From Balamuthia mandrillaris (taxonomy: Eukaryota; Discosea; Longamoebia; Balamuthiidae): a stretch of 64,000 nt of DNA. The notes under the pieces were generated by a model that was not told the DNA's origin, did not search any database, and was given only the letters and a program-made list of their open reading frames with translations. Made by a program: the position numbers and the translations under genes. Location: contig JAVKOQ010000105.1 in assembly GCA_031835245.1 (NCBI GenBank), forward strand, positions 62,001 through 126,000. Reading direction: 5' to 3'. Below, one piece after another: positions 10,565 through 20,665 of the stretch; positions within the stretch are counted from its first letter, which is position 1, and the number at the start of each line of letters is the position of its first letter.

Positions 10565-10825
10565 TCACAGTGTGTACGCCTCGAGCTCGAGGTCATCGAA
10601 TGTGAAGTCTGCAAGTGAAGATGGCCAGCGGTCAGGAACAAGGGAGCACAGGAGAGGGATGGCATTAGCATTATTACCATCTATGGTTTGCCCTCACGAC
10701 AGGATGCGTAACTTCGGGAACGGAAAGGGTGCTCTTCGAAGCTGTACCTCGAGCCCGTTCACGTGGTTCAGGTAGCTGCGGGCATCGCCAATGGTGTCAT
10801 ATCCGCCATCCCGTCTTTTAACGGT
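10565..10825 (-). pseudogene. C-terminal remnant of an unidentified gene, antisense to the NIS-like gene
   Basis: On the minus strand one frame reads about 87 codons from the duplication junction at 10825 to a stop at 10565-10567, with one in-frame TGA in the middle. It reads RRDGGYDTIGDARSYLNHVN, then RRAPFPFPKLRILS, the TGA, and later PDRWPSSLADFTFDDLELEA. The composition on both sides of the TGA looks like real protein, and the last codons end cleanly. I do not recognise the family. Its 5' part is cut off exactly where copy 2 of the host duplication begins. It converges with the NIS-like gene (stop at 10432), so it was probably part of the same inserted DNA. It could be a decaying partner gene, but that is speculative. 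Confidence 0.45.
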
Positions 10826-11021
10826 TGGTGAGAAGGGAGGACTGAGCAATGGTTTGAGCAATGGGAGCGACAAAAGGGAACAGAGTCTGGCCCTCAAGGT
10901 AAAGGAACGTTTGGCTGCCGAGTGCGCTTCCTCTTCCTCCAGCGACGAAGATGACAAGGACGAACAGATCAGCACTCCAAAAGCAGCATCAACCAACACG
11001 AAGAAAGACAAACACAAATAA
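10826..11021 (+). pseudogene. Orphan copy of the last RhoGEF exon
   Basis: Encodes the Ser/Lys-rich tail of the RhoGEF ([20 protein letters not shown], ending KKDKHK and TAA). Relative to 7375-7573 it shows a few silent or conservative changes and a one-codon deletion. It has no upstream exons, splice site or start, so it is a duplication by-product. It may still supply a 3' end or promoter context for the CDC123 gene. Confidence 0.85.
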
Positions 11022-11916
11022 GCACCGCTTTTAGTATTTGAGTCTTTTGTCTTGTTGTAAACATTTCTTTCTGCCACGACCTCATGCACCTGTGCAACCA
11101 TTCTTGTCCTTCTCTTCTCTTTTCTTCTTCTTGTCGTTCTTTGCTCCCACAAGCCTGTCATAGAGAATAGACTGAAGAGCTCATCAATAGCCTTTCGTCA
11201 CCAAAGACGCTAACCACAAAACAAGACCGAATGAAGGGGCTTGTCTGCGTCCAGGGTTTGAGGAGGAAGGGCGGGAACACTTAACAATTGTGCCATTACT
11301 ATAGGATCATTTTATGATTTGTTATTGGTGGAAAGGACAATGTTTGATTTGCTATTGGGTGGAAGCCTTTGCTATAGGAACAGAGCGAAAGAAGAAAATG
11401 GATGAAGCCACGAATGCAACAGCGGTCTTTGTCCCTACCGACGATGGTTCTCTTCCTTGTAAACCCGAAGGTGCCTTTCCTCCTCTTTTCTTTTACTTGC
11501 TTTTTTGTTATTTTTTTAAAAAAGAAAAAACAACCAAAAAAAAAAACAAAAATGGTTCTCAGAGTTACGCCAACTTTTAGCGGAGAGAAGACAGTTTGAG
11601 TTGGATCAATACTATGACCACATCCAACCGCACACGTTTGAGACCCGCTTCGTTGCCTTCTCTCTGGAAGAGGCCAAGGCGTGGCGGGAGTACAATCGCG
11701 GAGCGGCGGAGCTGAGCAAGGAGGAGGAGGGCTTGTTGGCAGGCTTGAAGGCCCGGCTGGAGGAGGCCATCCAGCTCTTTGTGGAGAGGGGGAACGCCGC
11801 ATTTGTTCGGCTGTCGACGAGGAGCCCCAAAGATGCGGTGGACAAGGACGAGGAGGCTCTTAGGCCGCTTCTCGTGGAAGCCTTGCTTCAGCAGCAGGTT
11901 GGCGCAACTGTCTTGT
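10826..11916 (+). repeat. Copy 2 of the segmental duplication
   Basis: Collinear with 7375-8388. It begins with the 3' part of the last RhoGEF exon, without the rest of that gene, and runs into the intact CDC123 gene. Its left border abuts the minus-strand remnant. Identity is high in coding parts and lower in the spacer. Confidence 0.9.
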
Positions 11917-13189
11917 CGTTTCTTTCTTTCTCGTCGTTTCTTTCTTTCTTCTTTTGCTCATTTTTGCTGTTTACTGGCAGCAAAGTTGCAGAAAGGCGAG
12001 TTTAGATGAGTTGGATGCAAACGACTGTTTGATAGCATTACGAAAGGCCTTTTTTCAGCGTATGCGAGTCACCTCTGCCGACCAAGTCTTTCAACTCATG
12101 ATGTACAGCAATCGCACTGTCTCTGACATGAAACGGGTTTGAGCTCTTCTATTTGCCTCCTCTTCTCTTCCTCTTCTTTGTTTTGTATTAATATTCTTCA
12201 TATTCTTCCTCTTCTTCCATGTCCTCTTGTTCTCCTTGTGGTTGTTTCTTGTTCTCCTTGGTCTTCTTCTTCTTCTTCTTCTTCTTCTTCTTCTTCTTCT
12301 TCTTCTTCTTCTTGTTCTTCTTGTTCTCCTTCTTCTTCTTGTTGTTCTTGTTCTTGTTCTTCTTCTTCTTCTTCTTGTTCTTCTTCTTCTTCTTCTGCTG
12401 CTGCTGCTGCTGCTGCTGCTTTTAAAAGGCGATAGATCATGCAGACAAGATAGAATGGAATCTTGGTCTCATCGTGCGTGAGTTTGTGGCCATCGACATC
12501 GAAGGCGAGCTCAGAGCATTCGTCCATAACAAGAAGCTCAACGCCCTCTCCCAGTACTTTGCGGATTGTTATTTTGCTGATCTGCACGAGCATAAAGACG
12601 AAGTTCAAGAGAGAGTGCTGCAGTTTTTCGAGCAAGTCAAAGAGGACATTCCGTTTGATTCTTACAACATTGACTTTGCGGGTACCTCTTCTCTCTCTCT
12701 CTCTCTCTCTCTCTTTGTTCCTTCATATGGAATAACATTAACATTTCTCTTCCACATGAAGTGAGCAAAGATCGTGTATATATACTTGAATTAAAGTACG
12801 GTTGTGCTCTCTCTCTCTCTCTCTCTCTCTGCCTCTCTCTTTACCCATCTTTTTGAGTTTAAACCTTCTTGTTTCGAACAGTCCGTTTTCAGAGAGTACG
12901 GGTGGAGCTCTTTTCGATTGGAAGAAAGACAGAAATGTATTAGACGGTATTTCTCTTCTTCTCTCTTGCGTTCCTATGTTCTTTTCTTACCCGTGTTACA
13001 ACAGAAGGTCCATTTGAGTTCAGAACCGTGCCAGCAGAGAACGCATGCAAGAACTTGATGCAGCCTTGGAAAGGGCTCGTGGACAGAGCCATTCGCCATC
13101 ACCTTCATTCAAAGGAGGAGAACGGTCTGGTGGATGAATCAAAATGCAACAACAACCACCGCCCTGACTCTCGTTGTATGCTCCAATAA
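11398..13189 (+). CDS. CDC123/D123 family eIF2 assembly factor (paralogue 1)
   Basis: At least six exons. The first (from 11398) encodes MDEATNATAVFVPTDDGS. Exon 2 carries AFVRLSTRSPKDA, the signature ATP-binding segment of the D123 family. Later exons carry LIVREFVAIDIEGELRAFV, then NALSQYF. An exon junction near 12795/12880 makes ELNPFSESTGGALFDW, the metal-binding Asn-Pro-Phe block. EGPFEFRTV closes the fold. CDC123 proteins are ATP-grasp-like cytosolic proteins that bind the C-terminal part of eIF2gamma and promote assembly of the eIF2 complex. Introns hold TTC (about 12262-12320), CTG (about 12395-12420) and CT runs. The 5' part is duplicated at 7950, and a second full paralogue lies at 32523. 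Confidence 0.85.
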
Positions 13190-13601
13190 ATGAATGAACG
13201 AACGAATGATCAAGGCAGAGAGAACAAACGATAAACACCAATAAAGAAGGACAGCGAAGTTGTTTCACTCTCTGAACGGTGGAAGCAAGCGTTTGAGGTA
13301 GTAGTAGGCAGGTGAATAAAAAATAAAAAAAGCCTGGGGTGGAGTTTAATGAGGTACAATGCTGTTCGACCGAAGGTCGATCGATGTAAAAGACGGGATG
13401 GCTGATATATGCCGCACCAGGCTGAAAAAGATTGTGCCCTCTTTGGGTACAAAAACCCTACTTCTATCCTAAGGGCTCTTCGTTATGGGAAACATAATAC
13501 AACATGCACGTGCTAAGCAACTTGATTGAATTATTGACGTAATGATTAGGGAGGGTCAGCTGGCGAACAAGGGTGGTGTTTTGGCCTCTTTTATGGATTT
13601 A
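13190..13601. other. Intergenic spacer between convergent CDC123 and glycerate kinase genes
   Basis: Both neighbouring genes end here. I see no additional gene on either strand. A small inverted repeat (TCGACC-GAA-GGTCGA) lies near 13368-13382. Otherwise nothing notable. Confidence 0.4.
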
Positions 13602-15232
13602 CTAAGAAGCAGAAGAAGCATCAGACATCAAAAAGAAGAGATGATGTTTGGCTTCAACAAGACCTTGAATGCATTCGTATGGTCGCTGCATAGATTCCTC
13701 TATAGAGTACAATGAAACGCAGTCGTAAACGTGATTATCTAACTCTGGCGGAATGTCTTTTCTTCCACAAATGATGATCACTCGTTTGTTGTGTTTGTTG
13801 GCCAGAAGCTGAACTTGAGAGACCACTTTGCCATGTGCTGTTTGCGCGTCGTAACTTCCTTCTCCAGTGAAGATGATGTCGCTTTGCTGGATGGCTTCTT
13901 CTAGCCCCAACAGCTGGGATACAAACTCTATACCCTGTGAATTTTTGTAACAGTTAAGAAAGAGCAGATGAAGATAGAACAGGAGGTGACAAATAACAAA
14001 TGGAAGAAACCAACACAAATAGAATAAACGGGAGGGATGTGAAGAAAACCTTTTTAATGGTGGCGCCAGTGCCAGCGACGATGCCGCCAGCAAGACCGCC
14101 GGCAGCACCACCGCCAGGCAGCTTTGCCAAGTCGTTAGTTTTGCAAGAGGGAAGCCCTTGTAACATCGGAACAATATGGCACATTCCCTTCTCCAGCTCA
14201 TCCAAGATTTCTTTTGTATTTGCTCCTTTTTGCCTCGCAAAAGTCTTTTGTGTTTGTTCACAGCAGCGAGTGAAACATTAAAATAAAGGAAGAGCAAAGA
14301 AGAAGAAGAATATAAAGAATAAAGAAAAGGTGAACGCACGGCAACGGCTCCTTTCTCTCCACAAAAGGGATTGTTGACATCGCATGCGACTTCCACGACA
14401 GCGCCAGGCAGCAATTCCTCTCGGTCTGTTGGCATTTCCAACGAAACCACACGAGTCAAGTCGCGTCCGTATATGACAGAGGGATAGGTCGTCTCTCCTG
14501 CTTCCGTAGCAACAGCAACCCTGAGACCTAAAGTTTGCAAACAACCTAAGCCTCCGTCATTCGTTGCGCTCCCTGGGGCATGCAAGAGATCAGGGAGAGC
14601 GTGAGAGAGGAGGGAGGAGCGAGGAGAGAGGAGGGTGAGAGAGGAGAGAGCAGTGGAGAGCAGAGAGCAGAGAACAGAGAGCAGAGAAAGGAAGAGAAGC
14701 ATAAGCATACGAACCACCCATGCCTACAATGATATGCCGATGACCAGCCTCATAAGCAGCCTTTATCAGCTCGCCAGTGCCTTTGGTGGTGGTGTTGAGC
14801 GGGTTCAGCTTCTCCTTGGGGGTCACCAAATGAAGGCCCGAGGCGTTGGCCATTTCGACCACCGCCACGTCTTTGAAGCGCTCCTCCTCGCTTCGGCCAT
14901 AATGAGCTGTTATCGGCCCACCATCATCCCCCAACGGACCTTTTGTTTTGTGTTTTTTTTTATTTGTATTCGTTGGTGTGATGTCGAAAGGGTTGAAGGA
15001 GGAGGAACGAAAACGAACCGGTGACCAGGACGGGAACCATCGCGAGGTCCATGGGCTTCCTCAGCGCGGCCAAGAACCCGCCTCCCCCATCGCTCAGCGA
15101 CAGGATGCGCGTCTCCAGCCGCTCTTGGCCGTAGAGCTCCACCAGCTTGGATGTTACGGCCTCGGCCACTTTGTCCGCCAGCAGCGTGCCCTTGAACCCA
15201 TCGAAGCAGGCCAACACTTTCACTTTCTTCAT
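13602..15232 (-). CDS. Glycerate kinase, bacterial-type (GlxK/GarK family)
   Basis: Minus-strand gene with about five exons. The N-terminus MKKVKVLACFDGFKGTLLAD is the family's opening phosphate-loop region. SLSDGGGGFLAAL corresponds to the DGGEG block. An intron splits GMGGS from ATNDGGLGCLQTLG, the GLGGSATNDGG signature. ACDVNNPFCGEKGA, GGGAAGGLAGG and FTGEGSYDAQTAHGKV are the remaining conserved blocks, the last near the substrate site. The enzyme phosphorylates D-glycerate to 2-phosphoglycerate, linking glyoxylate or serine breakdown to glycolysis. An in-frame Met lies 12 codons upstream (15268), but the chosen Met fits the family N-terminus. Introns are purine-rich on the plus strand, that is pyrimidine-rich in sense. 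Length (about 380 residues) is normal for the family. Confidence 0.88.
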
Positions 15233-15441
15233 TCCTTTTGTTTTTCTAGTTTTTTTTGTAGACCACACAGAAAAATCAGCGAAATTTCAAGTCAATGAAT
15301 AAAACTGTGTGAAGTGGTGAGAGTAGGGATCGAACCGGAGGCATTTCAGCTGTTGAAAAAGAACCATGCGGAGAGTTGGAATCGAACTGGAGGAAATGAA
15401 TTCAATTTTTTTTCTTTAATTTTTTTTGTTTTGTTCTATGT

Positions 15442-18400
15442 TCAAGTGAGGTCGTTGTAAAAGTGATACACTCGTTTGCTGGTTGCAGGGCCAACCGCCA
15501 CGTGGACGTGGGATGAGTTGCCTGCTCCCTCCTCCTCCTCCATCCTCAGGTCTTTCAACAGCTCCTCTTTTCTCCGCTCCCTTCTCCGCTTTTCCTTCTC
15601 TCTTTTGTTTTTGGTTAGCTGTAGTTCTTCGTCTCGTCGCTCTTCTCTCTCTTCTCGTGCTTTGTCTTCTTCCTCCATCGCGACGTACGCCTCGAACAAT
15701 GCAGCCGGTGAGGAATAGCTGTCCACTATCGCCCTCGCTTTGGCTGCTTGACAGTTCGGAATCTGCATCAGCTGCTTTGCGAAAAGATGTTTGAGAGTCA
15801 AGTTGCCACTCTTTGAAGCCAATAAGTTGAAGCGAGAGTAGCTCAACATCGATCGGTTGTTCCAGAGAAAAAGAGAAGCCGGCTCATCCCCAGAAGAAGA
15901 ACGTGAAGCAGCAGCAGAAGAAGAAGAACAAGAAGAAGAATGACGATAAGCCCATTTGGAACGATGATAGAGAGATTCGATGTGATGAGTGAGTTCTCTC
16001 AAGTAGTTGGCTGTATGTCGTTCGTTGTCTGTTCGAACCACATAAAATCCTGAAAATAGTAAAAGAAATATGAGAAAACAACAAAAACGAATGAAGGAAT
16101 GACAACAAACCATCCACAGTTTGGGTCTCCACAATCGCATCTCTCAGGAGCTCCATTTGCAGAGCATCCACATCCTTATGACTGTTGCTGTTGTCGCTGT
16201 TCATCGCCACATTGGCTCCTTCCAATATGTAAAGAACGGTTGAGACTTGATTGGCAGCGCACAATTGACTCAACCTAAACTTTTGTTCTTGGTAGCGCTT
16301 GTCCTGAATGCTCGCCAACATATCTGCCATCGTCTTTCTCTCCGCGATTTGGCCCAACACATATTCTTCCTCTCCTGAATCCGTTTCATCCCATCTCTGA
16401 TCCAACTCCAAATCTTCTTCGCTTTCCTCTTCGTCCTCTCCCTCGTTTTCTTTTGCATCTTCATCCTTTCGTTGATGGGAATGGAGTTTGGTTTGATACG
16501 CGATACGAGCAATCCAAAGCATGTCACCGAGAGCTAAAGCACGAGCCTCGCAAAGGATACCGCTCTCTCTCAGCCGTTTGAACATGGTTTTGTAGGCAGG
16601 CTTTTCGTGAATCTCACGATTGTCCAACACTAAAACGATTTCAAAGGAAGTGATGACTTTTTCACGATGCTTCGGTGTTGCGTTGGCCTGTTTTTTGTTG
16701 TTGGATGAAAAAGTTGACGTGATAATGCTGCCTTGAGCAAAACGCTTTGTCTTCTCTTTCGTTGATGTTTGTGACGCCGAAGTTGATGTTGGAAGGAATT
16801 CGTCTGGGAAAGATTTAGTTGGAGATGTTTGTGGTTCGATATCAGTTAAATCCAGAAATAGCGATTGCGACGAAGAAAACGATGAAGTGGAGTTTGTTCG
16901 GTCGTCCTTCCCAACTGATAACATGTCATCTTCGTTTTCTTCTTTGTCTTTTTCCTCTTCTTCTTCCGAAAGAACTTGTAACACGTTCTCAACCTTTATC
17001 GTTCTATGTTCTTCTTTTTTTTCTTCGTACTTGCGAGGTTCTATCATTTGACCGTGCTTTCCGTCTGTTTCTAGTTTCTCATCGTCACTCTCGCTCAATT
17101 CGATTACAGTAGTCGCACAAGTAGAAGAGCTTCTTTCTTTTTTGTTGGAGCAATCTTCAGTTTTTGCTCGCAAAAGCGTAGTGTAGTTTGTCACCCCGTT
17201 CTCTTCTTTCTGTTCTCCCTCAATCTCGAAGTTAAACGACAAAGAATACATCGATGCAGTTGAAGCTGGTGTAGCAAATGTTGTATGCACTGCAAGCACG
17301 TCGTCATCAAATCTTGACGAAGAACTTTCTTGTGGTTCGTTGTCTTTTTCTATTTCTTCCGATGGACCAGGTAGTAAAGGAGAAAGATGTTTTTGTTCTG
17401 GTCCTTCTTCTGGTCGGTATTGAGGAGAATATGGGTTGGGTTCCGCGATAAAAACTGTTGTGCTGGCAGAAGGAGCCCAAAGTATAGGTTCCTCCATCAT
17501 CATCGTATCATCATTCACTGTGCTCCCACTCCCGATCCACGTTGGATCCTTGTCTTGTTTCTCGTCTTGGTCTTCTTCATCATCTTCTTTAGCTTTGTTC
17601 TTTGTAGCTGCACTTTCATTGTCACTACTACTGCTGCTCGTATCGTCTAACTTTAATAAGACTTTGTTTTTCATTTCTTTCTCTGTTTTCTGCTTTGTCC
17701 TTTCTGTTTCCTTCTCCTCGTCGTCATTCTCTTCATCTTCATCGTTTTGGTGCCATTTTGAAGATGGATTGTTGTTGGTAGTTTCTTCTTGTTCTGCAGC
17801 TAATAGCGAGTGAGCCAACTGACGTCCTGACTCTGTCAGTGAGTACTTCGCCGGTGCTCCTTTCTTTTGTACCAATCCTTTCCCTTATTACAAAACCAAA
17901 GCAAAAATTGGATGAGATTCAGAAACATAAAGCAACAAAAAATACAAGGCTTGATACCAATTAAAGTGGCCATGCTGTTCCATGCGGTATAGAAGTTTTG
18001 TCCAGAGCCAAGACCTGTGCTCTCCTGTTCATGGAAGCAACGTAAGAAAATAGCTCTCGAGAACCAAAAAAGCGAAGAGAGGGAGAGATCAAAAGAACGT
18101 ACCGCATAAAAGCTGGAATCGCAGTAAGGACCGGCCAAGTCAAGCAACTGCTTCTTGGAGAGATAGCCAGGATAGTTCCTTACGATCTCTTCCTGCTCTG
18201 CCCTTATTAAAGCTTGCAACAACGCCCATGCACCTGAACGGTATCGTGGAATATACTTCCTTGGGATTACTTCTGTCCTTTTTTGTTGTTTACCTCTCAT
18301 TTGAGTTTGGTCTGGTTGTCGTCTTTTTGTTCGTTTATGTCTGGTTTCTGTTTTCGTTCTGTCGTCATCCCCTTCCTCCTTATCATCATCATCTTCATCA

Positions 18401-20025
18401 TTCTTTCGTTTTTTTGCGGTTGAAGATGTGGAAGGAGAAGTCTTATCAGCAGCAAATTCGCGAATGCTCGATTGTTGGACTTGCCGCCTTCTCGTGGGTG
18501 TTGTTTCAGCATTCTGCTTGTGAAGGAGACACAACAACGTTGCCACGATATGTTTACACCACCCCTCTCTATCATATGAACAACTGCACACTGCTCTTTT
18601 CACCATCACTATCTTCTTCATCATTGCTCTTTCTTCCTCGCCGTCGTCCCCGTTATTGTTGGGCGATAATAATGATTTCGGTTTAGTCAAAGAAAGATTC
18701 ACTTTGTGCAGCCTACCCCGTCCATACGTGCCTCCTCCCTCCACCTCCGCCAATATCTCGCGTCCGTTGAGGATGAGAGAGGCTATAGCTCCTCGTTGGA
18801 ACGTGGCTTGACCTTTGGCATAGGACTCCTCGCTGCTATTCATGAGGATGAACATGGAGTCTACCACTGGTAGCGTTCCCTTTAGGGCGATGAGCTTTGG
18901 CACTGAAGTAAGGGTGAACAACGAAAGTAAATTAAACAACGAATGATAAGAAACATGACAAAGTGTTAAGACGAATATACGACAGACAATAAAGTGATGA
19001 AAGAAGAAACCTTTTGCTGGTTGTGCTCCTTTTTTCGTGGTACTTGTGGTTAAAGCTGTTGTTGGAAACAAGGTTGATGATGTAGCAGAATATTCGTTCT
19101 CACTTTCAAAATGACGAGGAGGTGCCACTTGAAAGGATGGAGATCGCGAAGAAGAAGAAGAAGAAGGCTGAGACAACGAGTCAACAGATAAGCTTCGTGA
19201 AATTGGTGTGGACGATGCTGATAAAGATGCAGAAACAAGAGCAGGCGAAGAAATAGAAGCAGTAGAAGAAATAGAAGGCAGCGTAGTACGTCGTTGAAGT
19301 AACGTCTTTTGCTTGTTCTTCTTGCGCCTCTTTTTTCTGTTTCGTTGCAATTCTTGATTATGCAGAACGGCTTCCTTGAGCTCTTGGGAAGCCAACAGCA
19401 GCGTTTTGCGATGACCCAACAGAGGGATGCCCACTGCTTCCAAGTCGCTCATGCCGAGCTCCTGCAGCACTTTGATGTTGTCGAAGCCGCTTGCCAGAAA
19501 GGCTTTCTTGTATTGAGGTAAGCCCAACCCTAGAAGCCAATCTTCCAAGCCGGATGGCACTGTTTATGGTTTGTCAAGAGTAAAGAGCCTTCATATGAGA
19601 GAGAGAAGAAAAGAGAGAAGAGCAGAGAGAAGAGAGAAGAGAGAGAAGAGAGAAGAGAAAAGAGAGAAGAGAGAAATGCAGAATGAAAAGACAGAAGAAA
19701 ACCTGGCATTTCCTCTTCGCTCTCTTCCTCCTCGTCCTCCTCTCCTGGTGAACCTCCACTTTCCACCCTCATCCCTTCACCGCCACCACGCTGAAGGAGA
19801 GAGAGCCCAGGTTCCGCTGTCGTGGCCTCTTGTTGTGTCCTGTTGGCAAACTCCTTCAGGGCCTCCTCCAGCTTGCCAGCAATGTGCTTGCCTATGCCGG
19901 GAAGCTGCATGGCGTCCTTGCCGCTCTTGATCTCTCCCTCAAAACTCTTCAAAGACTTTAAGGCCTTTGCTTCGTCACACGCAACAAAGAAAAAGTAGTG
20001 ATGAGAAGAGAGATATGAGAGAGCG

Positions 20026-20071
<46 letters not shown>

Positions 20072-20232
20072 GAGAAGAGCAAGAGGAGGAGAGAAGAAAG
20101 ATAAACCTTGGCGTAGGTGAAAGACAAATGTTTGACGCCAGAAGAACGGGCTTCTCTTTCCAAGCGTTGAAGAGCCTCTATGCAAGCCCCGTTCGTGGCA
20201 TACCGAGGGACGCCCGCGTTGCTCGCCATCAT
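15442..20232 (-). CDS. MUS81: MUS81-type structure-specific endonuclease with extra SAM and SWIM domains
   Basis: Minus strand, about eight exons, over 1,100 residues (human MUS81 has about 550). Order: N-terminal helix-hairpin-helix domain (LPGIGKHIAGKLEEALKEF); a SAM-like domain at about 19350-19557 (DWLLGLGLPQYKKAFLASGF, then MSDLEAVGIPLLGHR); a Ser-rich linker; a SWIM zinc finger at about 18450-18890 with CSCSYDREGWCKHIV (CxCx7CxH); a winged helix (SGAWALLQALIRAE, NFYTAWNSMATLI, AKYSLTESGRQLA); a long acidic linker; then the XPF-type nuclease with VLDNRE and ERKTMADMLASIQDKRYQEQ, so the catalytic ERKxxxD motif is intact. The C-terminal HhH2 region contains MQIPNCQAAKARAIVD. MUS81 with an EME partner cuts branched recombination intermediates in the nucleus. 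SAM and SWIM are not standard parts of MUS81. SWIM and winged helix share one exon, so that linkage is firm. No EME gene is seen here. Confidence 0.85.
19568..19705. repeat. Purine-rich (AGAGAGAAG) intron repeat in MUS81
   Basis: GA/GAAGA-type repeat on the plus strand inside a minus-strand intron, so it is CT-rich in the transcript. A matching GA run sits at about 20029-20064 in the preceding intron of the same gene. Confidence 0.8.
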
Positions 20233-20665
20233 TAATTTTTTGCGTTGTGATTTCCAGTTATGTTTTTGTAAATTTTTTCTTAATCCTTTGTACTTTAATC
20301 AAATGTTACATGAATAAAAACAAAAAGAGAGAACGCGAGAGACACGCGGCCAAAGAGGAATGGATAGAACGAGTCTCGCGAGAGCTGCTCATCGGTCCCT
20401 CTTTCTTCTTCTTTTGTGTTTTTTTTAATTCCAAGAAAAATTTTATTTTTTTTGTTGAGTCGATAATTGTCGACGAAAATGAAAATACGGTCAACAATCG
20501 ACAGAATATTGCGAACCACGAGATTGTCGACGAACAAAAAATATTTTCGACAAATTGTCGACACAAATACTCCCCAAAAAAAAAAAGAAAGAAAAAAAGA
20601 AAGAAAAAGAAAAGAAAACGAAAAAAATAAGAAACAGCGAGAAAAAAAAAATAAAATAAATAACG
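20233..20665. promoter_or_regulatory. Divergent MUS81-CEBPZ promoter region with TGTCGAC cluster
   Basis: Head-to-head spacer. Three TGTCGACR copies lie at 20468-20475, 20525-20532 and 20556-20563, with further half-similar TCGACA pieces between them, 100-200 bases upstream of the CEBPZ start. A and AAAG-rich runs follow up to the ATG. The same motif recurs in other intergenic regions of the window. Confidence 0.45.

Noticed and set aside
7375-11916. Duplication as an assembly artefact
   Set aside because: The two copies differ by many substitutions, indels and an inversion, and have different neighbours.
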